12,130 nucleotides of DNA from positions 1 through 12,130 of the forward strand of contig CAIOHM010000130.1 in the NCBI GenBank assembly GCA_903858055.1. The letters run 5' to 3'. Shown piece after piece: positions 7,073 through 12,130 of the stretch. The stretch comes from an uncultured delta proteobacterium. GTDB lineage: Bacteria > Myxococcota_A > Polyangia > Polyangiales > Polyangiaceae. Numbering within the stretch: position 1 is the stretch's first letter; each line of letters begins with the position of its first letter. Position numbers and translations under genes: made by a program. The notes below the pieces were generated by a model. That model ran no database searches and was not told where the DNA came from. It saw only the letters and a program-made list of their open reading frames with translations.

Positions 7073-8663
7073 CGTTGTTGGAGTGCGCCCCGGGCACGAC
7101 GCGCAACGACGACGCTGCGGAGGCCAGGGAAACGCGCGTCAACCTACGATCCGAGGCCTCCGTGTCAACAGCGGAGGACGCTGCGTCGTCGACGGCGTCG
7201 ACGATTCGCGCGAGGCGCGTACGAAGCGCCTGGATTTCCAGCCTCGCCAGGTCTGCGCGCGCGCGTTCGGAAAGGAGCGCACGGACGAGCTCCCCTTCGT
7301 CGGCCCGCACGGCGGCCTCTCCTGCCCCGCTCGGAAGGAGCCCCGCGGTACGGGAGCGATGCGCGAGCTCTGCACGCGTGGTGCGGGCGACGGCGCGCTC
7401 GTGGGCCTCGGCCTCGGCCGCGCGCTGAGCGAATGCACGCAGGCGTCCCTCGGCGAGCGCGAGTTCCTCCGACGCGATCGCTTCGAAGGCGTCGAGCTCC
7501 GCGGCGAGGGCGTTCGCGCGCGCCTCGCGGTCGTCGAGCGCGACCTCGAGCTCACCAAGAGCCCGCTCGAGCTGCTTTCGCTGGGCTTCCGCGTGGTGGA
7601 CCCTCGCTTCGAGGCGCACGCACGCGTCGTCGGCTTCGGCGCGCGCGGCGTCGGCTGCCGCGAGCTCCGCTTCGAAGCGCTCGCGCTCGGCCACCGCAAG
7701 CGGAGCCTCCACCACGCGAGGTCGATCTTTGTCCGCGAGCGCCTCGAGGCGCGCGAGGTGCGCAGGGACCGCGCCGGCGAGCGCGCGATCGAGGTGCCCG
7801 GTCAGCGACTCGATCTCGCGGCGAAGGCGATCTCCCTCGGACTCCGCATCCCGTAGCGCCACCTCGCGGAGCGCGATGGTGTCGAGGAGGTCGTCGCGCT
7901 CTTCTCTTGCTTTTTCCAGCGCCTCCGCGTGATCGCGGCGCAACGCATCGAAGGCCGCTTGGCTGCCGTCGTTCGCAGCCGCCAGCGGCGAGAGGCGTGG
8001 ACCTTCGGGCGCGAGCGGGCGCGGCGGTTCGAGCTCGAGGAGCAGCGTGGGCTCGAGCGCGCGCGACTTCTGAGACGCGACGACGACGAGGCTCTCGGGT
8101 GCCGCGCGACCGTCGTCGAGCGGATGAAGCACGAAGTCGCCAATCGTGCCCGGCGCGCCGATTGGGGCGACGACCATGCCGTGGAACGGCGCGAGCCCGC
8201 GTAGATCGACCCACCCGAACTGCACCGCGAGGAGCTCGTCGAGCTCGTGCACCGAAAACGTCTGGGAGTCCGCGTTTTCGCGGCCCGAATCTCCCCGCGG
8301 CGCCCCCGCGACGAGCACGCCACTCGCGCCAACGAGGCGACGGAAGCGACCGAGCCACGTGGCGACGTCGCCAAGCACGGCAAGGCTCTCGACGACCACG
8401 AGATCGAACGCGCCCTCGCGCACATCGAAGTCCCCCGCGGGCAGCGGCCTCACGAGAAGTGTGCGGTCGAGGCGCAGCGGAACCGGCCGCCGCTCGTCGT
8501 CCGTGGCGTAGTGGTGGACGGATCGCGCGCCGGCGCGAAGGAGCGCCTCGGCGAGAGGGCTCGAGCCCGCGCCCACGAGCGCACAGCGCCGCTCGCCGCA
8601 ATAGGCCTCGCTCACCGCGAGAACGGCGCGTACGAGCTCCTCGGCGTTCCGCGGCTGACCCAT
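7065..8663 (-). CDS. Methyltransferase-like domain fused to a long coiled coil; function unknown
   Basis: I do not recognise this 532-residue protein as a named family. The N-terminal part, about 1-205, looks like a Rossmann/class I methyltransferase fold: a glycine loop ALVGAGSSPLAEALLRAGA at 28-46 and an acidic strand with following helix, FDLVVVESLAVLGDV at 86-100, then a strand GASGVLVAG at 112-120. Catalytic residues cannot be assigned and the domain may be degenerate. From about 235 to 500 the chain is Ala/Glu/Arg/Leu-rich with heptad-like spacing, indicating an extended coiled coil with a break near 270-310. No signal peptide or membrane segment is evident. The ATG at 8663 has GGAG about 8 nt upstream. 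It is first in the operon with dnaJ, ABC-F and the redox lipoprotein, overlapping dnaJ by 8 nt. A scaffold or modification role linked to protein quality control is only inference. Confidence 0.85.
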   Translation of the reverse strand: MGQPRNAEELVRAVLAVSEAYCGERRCALVGAGSSPLAEALLRAGARSVHHYATDDERRPVPLRLDRTLLVRPLPAGDFDVREGAFDLVVVESLAVLGDVATWLGRFRRLVGASGVLVAGAPRGDSGRENADSQTFSVHELDELLAVQFGWVDLRGLAPFHGMVVAPIGAPGTIGDFVLHPLDDGRAAPESLVVVASQKSRALEPTLLLELEPPRPLAPEGPRLSPLAAANDGSQAAFDALRRDHAEALEKAREERDDLLDTIALREVALRDAESEGDRLRREIESLTGHLDRALAGAVPAHLARLEALADKDRPRVVEAPLAVAERERFEAELAAADAARAEADDACVRLEARVHHAEAQRKQLERALGELEVALDDREARANALAAELDAFEAIASEELALAEGRLRAFAQRAAEAEAHERAVARTTRAELAHRSRTAGLLPSGAGEAAVRADEGELVRALLSERARADLARLEIQALRTRLARIVDAVDDAASSAVDTEASDRRLTRVSLASAASSLRVVPGAHSNNDG

Positions 8664-8744
8664 GGCGAGCTCCGCACCTTACCCAAAAATCGGCGACGCA
8701 TGCTCACCGTGCGCACCGAAGCGCCGTGAACGCCGTCGCCCCGA

Positions 8745-8793
8745 AATGAAAGAAGACCCACGCGTGCACCACCGGGAACCGGTGCACCGTGGG
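8745..8793 (-). terminator. Intrinsic terminator of the sigma-region-4-like regulator gene
   Basis: On the minus strand, 30 nt after the regulator stop, a strong hairpin spans 8793-8757. Its arms are CCCAC and GTGCACC on one side and GGTGCAC and GTGGG on the other, separated by a small internal mismatch. The minus-strand transcript then continues as TCTTCTTTCATTTC, a U-rich tail. An alternative inner stem, CACCGG/CCGGTG, is also possible. The hairpin separates this gene from the dnaJ operon that starts at 8663. Confidence 0.75.
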
Positions 8794-8822
8794 CCCTTGT
8801 CACGCGCACGAGGCGCGCGCGC

Positions 8823-9461
8823 TCACTCGGCGTCGAACGACGACTCGAAGCTCGCGTACGAGTCGCTCTCGCCCTCGTCCTCGTCGCCGTCGAGGTCGTC
8901 GTCCTCGACCTCTTCCTCGGCCGCGGCCTGGTTCAACACCGGCAGGCGGCGCTTGCCGACAGGACCTTCCTCCACGAAGTCGCGGAGCGAGTGGCCGTCC
9001 TTGAGCGCCTCGAGCTTCGCGAGGGCCTTCACCTCGACCTGGCGAATGCGCTCACGGGTGAGGTTCATGATCGCGCCGACCTCTTCGAGCGTCGCGCCCG
9101 CGCGGTCCGCCACGTCGAGCGCGCAGCTCTCGTTCATCTCCCAGACTTCGAGGTCGGGGAAGTTCAGCTTGATGGCGCCGGTGCGCGCCGAGACGTCGAG
9201 GTAAAGGTGGTGCTTGCACGAGACGAAGGGGCACGGGCGCATGCCGCCGACGCACTCCTCGCGGCTCTCGGGGCGCGCGACGCCTTCGACATCGGGGTAC
9301 AGCACGCGGCCGAGTTCGAGCTCGCGCTTCGTCATGCGCTTGATGCTGATGGTGCGGGCGCGCACGGCGCGCTTGCGGCGCGAACGGCGCTGCTCGCGGG
9401 TCAGCTGCTCTTCGCTCTCGGTCGTCTCGATCTGCTCGGCGGTCGCCATCTTCGTGGTCAT
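8823..9461 (-). CDS. Sigma-70 region 4-like DNA-binding regulator with Cys/His cluster
   Basis: A 212-residue predicted DNA-binding protein. Residues 114-152 form a sigma region 4 helix-turn-helix (TLEEVGAIMNLTRERIRQVE at 124-143), the part that in sigma factors reads the -35 element, yet no region 2 is present, so it cannot be a complete sigma factor. Residues 70-85 carry Cys70, Cys77, Cys82, His84 and His85 (MRPCPFVSCKHHLYLDV), with Cys113 further on; this could bind a metal or sense redox state. The N-terminus is rich in Arg/Lys (25-47) and the last 30 residues are strongly acidic. The start at ATG 9461 is chosen because GGGAGG lies 9 nt upstream; ATG 9449 is a weaker alternative. The gene is monocistronic, between a long leader and an intrinsic terminator. 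I recall similar proteins in other deltaproteobacteria-type genomes but cannot name a characterised one. Confidence 0.86.
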   Translation of the reverse strand: MTTKMATAEQIETTESEEQLTREQRRSRRKRAVRARTISIKRMTKRELELGRVLYPDVEGVARPESREECVGGMRPCPFVSCKHHLYLDVSARTGAIKLNFPDLEVWEMNESCALDVADRAGATLEEVGAIMNLTRERIRQVEVKALAKLEALKDGHSLRDFVEEGPVGKRRLPVLNQAAAEEEVEDDDLDGDEDEGESDSYASFESSFDAE

Positions 9462-9476
9462 GAAACGTTTCCTCCC
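9462..9476 (-). promoter_or_regulatory. Ribosome site with 10-bp palindrome just before the regulator start
   Basis: On the minus strand, GGGAGG at 9476-9471 is a strong Shine-Dalgarno, and the spacer to the ATG at 9461 lies within the perfect palindrome GAAACGTTTC (9471-9462). The palindrome shares its first G with the ribosome site and touches the start codon. It could be a protein or RNA control point for initiation, possibly autoregulatory, or simply a chance palindrome. The ribosome site itself is secure; the control role is inference. Confidence 0.5.
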
Positions 9477-9835
9477 GGTGCCTTCGTCGTCGGTGTTGCT
9501 TCGTTCCCCTCGAGAGAACGTCAGCCCACCCCGCGGTCTCGGACCGCCGGTGCTTCGCTCTCCCCTCGTCCCCTGATGCCTCGTCGAACGGGCTCGCGGG
9601 TCTACTTGGGCTCGTGAACGCCCTGCGCCTCGCAGGGGCTCACGCAACCATTCGATCGTGCGTGAATCGATCTCCGGCGCGAGGCCGGACGCAAGGGAAG
9701 CTCCCGGCGAACCGGGGATAGGCGCAAAGCAAGCCACCGCGACGCGGCACCCTGGGCGACCAGCGCCCGAGCGACGTAAACGGCGAATCGATCGTCTCGG
9801 AGGAGGTGGGCCGCTGCGCGTTCACCTCATCGGAT
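9462..9835 (-). promoter_or_regulatory. Long hairpin-rich 5' leader of the regulator gene (candidate cis-regulatory RNA)
   Basis: If the promoter at 9871-9842 is real, the transcript carries about 370 nt before the start codon. Reading the minus strand, it contains successive small hairpins: GGGCG/CGCCC (9768-9754); CCCGG-TTCG-CCGGG (9716-9703); TCCGGC/GCCGGA (9689-9673); GTGA+CCCTGC arms (9643-9614); CACC+GCGGTC arms around a TCG-size loop (9552-9527); GTTC-type 7-bp stem with triloop (9519-9503); and the palindrome at 9471-9462. Some such stems are expected by chance in GC-rich DNA. No known riboswitch consensus was recognised. Confidence 0.35.
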
Positions 9836-9841
9836 GCACTG

Positions 9842-9893
9842 ACGATACGCGACGAAATTTCCATCGGTCAACGCGCGCTTTCGCTTTTTTTTT
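9842..9893 (-). promoter_or_regulatory. Candidate housekeeping promoter with upstream A9 tract, for the regulator gene
   Basis: Minus strand: TTGACC at 9871-9866 and TATCGT at 9847-9842 are separated by 18 bp, a fair sigma-70-type match. Thirteen bases upstream of the -35 lies a run of nine A (9893-9885), the position expected for an UP element. The AT-rich patch AAATTT lies in the spacer (9860-9855). This is the most AT-rich spot in the area. Predicted transcription would start near 9835 and run toward the regulator. Confidence 0.45.
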
Positions 9894-9905
9894 GCGCGTG
9901 TCCAT

Positions 9906-9918
9906 CATGGATTCCATG
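9906..9918. repeat. 13-bp inverted repeat, possible operator
   Basis: CATGGATTCCATG is a perfect inverted repeat (CATGGA/TCCATG around a central T). It lies about 35 bp upstream of the -35 of the minus-strand candidate promoter and on the plus-strand approach to the transporter genes, a plausible place for a regulator site. A second imperfect palindrome, ATGTCC-GCG-GCACAT, follows at 9950-9964. Confidence 0.3.
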
Positions 9919-9939
9919 CCGCGACACGGGAGGGGTGCC

Positions 9940-10002
9940 ATGACAAACAATGTCCGCGGCACATCCATCGCGAGAGACCCCTCGAGCCGACCCGGAGGCT
10001 AA
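9940..10002 (+). CDS. Possible 20-codon peptide with strong ribosome site
   Basis: A short frame beginning ATGACAAACAAT encodes 20 residues (MTNNVRGTS, then a Pro/Ser/Arg-rich end). It is listed only because GGGAGGGG at 9928-9935 lies at good spacing before the ATG, a stronger ribosome site than that of the permease downstream. It could be a leader peptide on the transcript of the transporter genes, but it ends about 250 nt before the permease and may equally be chance. No similarity is recognised. Confidence 0.15.
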   Translation: MTNNVRGTSIARDPSSRPGG

Positions 10003-10221
10003 CGACCGCGCCCGTGAACGCGAAGAAACGAGGCACATTCGCCACGAACTTGCACCACACGCATCGCCTTCGCGCAGCGCGCATGAGCTGCGTTTTCCCT
10101 CACCCGAGGCGCCCGACGCCGAACTACGCGTGCGCTCTACACCCACACGGAAACGACGCGCGAAACGCGTTCGCGTGGTGATTCGCTCCATGAACTCTCC
10201 CCCTCGTCGCGTCGACACGGC

Positions 10222-10239
10222 TTGCGCGCCCTCGCGCAA
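10222..10239 (+). repeat. Perfect 7-bp hairpin just upstream of the permease start
   Basis: TTGCGCG and CGCGCAA pair perfectly around a CCCT loop, ending 17 nt before the GTG start of the permease. No T tract follows, so it is not a standard terminator. A weaker inverted repeat (CGCGAA/TTCGCG) lies at 10159-10175. In the mRNA the hairpin would sit just 5' of the ribosome-binding region and could influence initiation. Confidence 0.4.
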
Positions 10240-10256
10240 CGCGGTCTCGTGAGGGC

Positions 10257-11144
10257 GTGGAGGAGTGGTTCGAGCAGCTTTTTCAGGGTCGTTGGCGCGG
10301 CGTGCGGCGCGGTCACTTCGTGCTGGTGAGCGCGCTGGTCGCCGCGGCCTGGGTCGCCCTACCCCTCGTGGTGCCCTTTGCGAACGCATGCATCGTGCAT
10401 GCTTCGGCGGATGGAGCGCCGCTTCTTCGCGCGCCTTCGCTCGCTTTTTTTCTGGGCACCGACACCGTTGGCCGGAGTGAAGCGTTGCGGCTCGTCTTCG
10501 CGGTGCGCACCTCGGTCTCGCTCGCGCTCCCCGCGACGCTGCTCGCGACGCTGCTCGCCGTACCGCTCGGCGCGGCCTCGGCAATCGCTGCCGCCGGCGG
10601 GACGAACCGCACGTTTTCGCTCACCGTCGACGACGTGCTCACCTTCGCGCTCGACGCGCTCTTGGCGCTCCCGTTCGTGCTCGTGATCGCCGCGGCGGCT
10701 GCGCTCAGCGACGAGGTCGGGCCGATTCACCTCGTCGCGATCATGACCTTCGCGAGCGTGCCCGCGACGGCGAAGCTCGTGCGTGACCGAGCACTTTTCC
10801 TGCACGCGAGCGGCTACGTGCAGGCTGCACACGCCCTGGGCGCGGGCTCTGCGCACGTGCTCGCATCGCACCTCCTTCCGCGCTGCTTCGCCTTCGCGCT
10901 CGCGCTCGCGCCAAGCACGTTCGCTCAGCTCGTCGTCGCCGAAGCCGCGCTCGGCTACCTGGGTCTCGGGCTTCCCCCGCCCGCGGCGACGCTCGGATCC
11001 ATGCTCGCCGACGGCCAAGACTTCTTCGCCGAGGCTCCTTGGCTCATCGTCGCGCCGACCCTGGCCCTCGTCGCGCTCGTGCTCGCCGCCGAAGGCCTCG
11101 CGCGCGCCCTGCGGCGCCCCTCAGGGGAGGCAGACCATGGCTGA
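10257..11144 (+). CDS. DppC/OppC-like ABC importer permease (peptide/nickel family)
   Basis: A 295-residue inner-membrane permease for peptide- or nickel-type uptake (E. coli DppC is 300 aa). One membrane helix at about 21-45 precedes the family motif FFLGTDTVGRSEALRLVFA at 64-82, then further helices near 86-112, 125-150, 157-172, 210-232 and 260-280. The cytoplasmic EAA loop, which docks the ATPase, is YVQAAHALGAGSAHVLASHL at 187-206. ALGYLGLGLPPP at 231-242 is also typical. GTG 10257 is the first possible start after the in-frame stop at 10191; GAGGG lies only 1 nt before it, too close to be a good ribosome site. The usual DppB-type partner permease is not upstream, so it may follow the binding protein beyond the window. 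The stop overlaps the next gene by 8 nt. Confidence 0.9.
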   Translation: MEEWFEQLFQGRWRGVRRGHFVLVSALVAAAWVALPLVVPFANACIVHASADGAPLLRAPSLAFFLGTDTVGRSEALRLVFAVRTSVSLALPATLLATLLAVPLGAASAIAAAGGTNRTFSLTVDDVLTFALDALLALPFVLVIAAAAALSDEVGPIHLVAIMTFASVPATAKLVRDRALFLHASGYVQAAHALGAGSAHVLASHLLPRCFAFALALAPSTFAQLVVAEAALGYLGLGLPPPAATLGSMLADGQDFFAEAPWLIVAPTLALVALVLAAEGLARALRRPSGEADHG

Positions 11145-12130
11145 ACGTGCCGCGCGGCGGGCCTTCGTTTCGGCGCTCTTGTGGTCACTCGCGAGCGCCT
11201 GCTCCCGCGAGATCCCGTCGCCGATCGCGGGCGCGGACGGCCTCGAACCCCAGCAGGGTGGCCGCCTCGAGCTCGCGACGCTCGCCGACGTTCGGAGCCT
11301 CGACCCGGCGCGCATTGCCTCCGGCGTCGACGCGGCGATCGCCGTGAACCTCTACGCCGGTCTCGTCGACGTGGACCGTGAGGGGCGCGTGGTGCCGGTG
11401 CTCGCCGAGCGCATCGAGCAACGTCACGACGATGCGACCGTACGCTTCGTGCTGCGCCCGAACCTCCACTTTCATGACGGCGCGCCTCTCGACGCGGCCG
11501 CGGTCGAACGCTCGTTCTTGCGCCTCCTCGCCCCGAACGCGGGGAGCGTCTCGACGAGCTTTTTGTCGAACGTTCGCGGTGTTGGCGCGTTCCAGTCGGG
11601 CGCGAGCGATCACGTGAGCGGCATCGTCGTCGAGGGCCCGCTCTCGCTGCGCTTCGACCTCGAGCGCCACGACGCAGCGTTCGTACCGAGCCTCACGATC
11701 GTGCAGGCGCGCCCCGTGTGCCCGAGCGCGCGCCCGCCCGGAGACCCGAACTTCGAGCCCTGCGGCGCGGGGCCCTTCAAGCTCGCGCCAGGCGGCTTCG
11801 TGCGCGGCGAGTCGATCACGCTCGCACGCTTCGAAGGCTGGTTCGATACGCCCTACCCGCTCCTCGACAGCGTGCGCTGGCGTCTCCAAGTGCCCTCGCG
11901 CATGCAGGAAATACTCTTCGTTGCAGGCGATCTGCACGTCACGCGCGACCTCGGCTCGCTGGCGGCGCGGCGGTTCTTGGACGACGGTCGCTGGCACGCG
12001 CTGCGAGCCCGCGAGGCCGCGACGACGTTTTGGGGCGAAGGCATGAACACCGAGATCGCGCCCTTCGACAACGTCGAGGTGCGACGAGCCGTGGCCGCCG
12101 CGATCGATCGCCGCGCGATCGTGGCGATCG
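11137..12130 (+). CDS. Family-5 extracellular solute-binding lipoprotein of a peptide ABC importer (partial, runs off the right edge)
   Basis: The binding protein that would capture substrate outside the membrane and hand it to the permease encoded just before it; 331 residues are visible. The N-terminus is a lipoprotein-like signal ending SLASACS, with Cys22 the likely lipid site; the residue at -3 is Ala rather than the usual Leu, so anchoring is probable rather than certain. Family features are SLDPARIAS at 54-62, NLYAGLVDVDREGRVVP at 71-87 followed by the VRFVLRPNLHFHDGAPL strand and loop at about 101-117, CGAGPFKL at about 209-216, and NVEVRRAVAAAIDRRAIV near the window end. The ATG is preceded by GGGGAGG with 6-nt spacing and overlaps the permease stop by 8 nt. 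Peptides, nickel or other compounds are possible ligands. Confidence 0.9.
   Translation, partial: MAERAARRAFVSALLWSLASACSREIPSPIAGADGLEPQQGGRLELATLADVRSLDPARIASGVDAAIAVNLYAGLVDVDREGRVVPVLAERIEQRHDDATVRFVLRPNLHFHDGAPLDAAAVERSFLRLLAPNAGSVSTSFLSNVRGVGAFQSGASDHVSGIVVEGPLSLRFDLERHDAAFVPSLTIVQARPVCPSARPPGDPNFEPCGAGPFKLAPGGFVRGESITLARFEGWFDTPYPLLDSVRWRLQVPSRMQEILFVAGDLHVTRDLGSLAARRFLDDGRWHALRAREAATTFWGEGMNTEIAPFDNVEVRRAVAAAIDRRAIVAI

Larger units (their letters stand above)
9477..10256. other. Divergent intergenic region of about 800 bp without a convincing protein gene
   Basis: Between the regulator (minus) and the permease (plus) no open frame has a convincing protein: those present are Arg/Pro/Ser-rich and lack the strong G/C third-position bias of the neighbouring genes. 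The left half is the putative leader and promoter of the regulator. The right half (about 9900-10256) holds inverted repeats at 9906-9918, 9950-9964, 10159-10175 and 10222-10239 and should contain the permease promoter, which I cannot locate. A 9-bp direct repeat GAATCGATC occurs at 9664-9672 and 9785-9793. Confidence 0.6.

Noticed and set aside
8664..8744. Heat-shock (sigma-32) or CIRCE control of the dnaJ operon
   Set aside because: Neither the CTTGAA-type promoter nor the CIRCE inverted repeat is present upstream of the first gene.
6785..8749. A 654-residue plus-strand open frame opposite dnaJ and the coiled-coil gene
   Set aside because: Extremely Arg/Pro/Ala-rich with no domain; it is the antisense of well-supported genes, a usual artefact of GC-rich DNA.
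9462..9737. N-terminal extension of the regulator back to 9737
   Set aside because: The added residues are low-complexity and the internal ATG at 9461 has a strong ribosome site with good spacing.
9640..9864. A 74-residue minus-strand frame upstream of the regulator
   Set aside because: Its ATG falls between the -35 and -10 of the candidate promoter, so that promoter could not express it; composition is not protein-like.
9868..9901. Plus-strand terminator at the T9 run
   Set aside because: The stem before the T run is only about 3 bp and there is no plus-strand gene upstream; the run makes better sense as an A tract of the minus-strand promoter.
9950..10252. A 100-residue plus-strand frame in the intergenic region
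   Set aside because: Arg/Pro/Ser-rich, third-position G/C clearly lower than in neighbouring genes, no ribosome site at good spacing, no recognisable domain.
10445..10451. Run of seven T inside the permease gene as a programmed frameshift site
   Set aside because: The reading frame continues normally through Phe-Phe of a conserved family motif; no alternative product is needed.

Overview
The window is GC-rich (roughly 70 % by eye), densely packed chromosomal DNA. The codon use, the many overlapping gene junctions, the long acidic or low-complexity protein extensions and a sigma-region-4-like regulator all point to a myxobacterium (Myxococcota, possibly a Polyangia/Sorangiineae-type genome). 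That placement is inference from style, not from a marker gene. No phage, IS element, CRISPR array, tRNA or rRNA was seen.

Layout. (1) Positions 1-1020, minus strand: a small KOW-domain protein gene runs into the N-terminal half of an MsbA/MdlB-type ABC exporter through an ATGA overlap; the exporter continues off the left edge. (2) Positions 1142-3285, plus strand, divergent from the first block: an RpoH-type sigma factor with a 152-residue acidic N-terminal extension, coupled by ATGA to rsmI (16S rRNA C1402 2'-O-methyltransferase). (3) Positions 8663-3352, minus strand, convergent with rsmI: a tight four-gene operon made of a methyltransferase-like/coiled-coil protein, class A DnaJ, an ABC-F ATPase and a lipoprotein with a glutaredoxin-like WCGPC domain. 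Junctions in this operon are an 8-nt overlap, an 11-nt gap with a good ribosome site, and an ATGA overlap. (4) Positions 9461-8823, minus strand: a monocistronic 212-aa DNA-binding protein with a sigma-70 region 4 helix-turn-helix and a Cys/His cluster. It is followed by a convincing intrinsic terminator. It is preceded by an unusually long leader with several hairpins and a candidate promoter with an upstream A9 tract. (5) Positions 10257-12130, plus strand: the start of a peptide/nickel-type ABC import operon, with a DppC-like permease overlapping by 8 nt a family-5 solute-binding lipoprotein that runs off the right edge.

Functional reading. The middle of the window is translation- and proteostasis-flavoured: a heat-shock-type sigma factor, an rRNA methyltransferase, a DnaJ co-chaperone, a ribosome-associated ABC-F ATPase and an envelope thiol protein. 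Individual gene families are mostly well known. The less explained parts are the acidic extension on the sigma factor, the methyltransferase/coiled-coil protein that heads the dnaJ operon, the sigma-region-4-only regulator with its Cys/His motif, and the structured leader of about 370 nt in front of that regulator. I see no clearly new multi-gene system; the regulator plus its leader is the best candidate for something undescribed.
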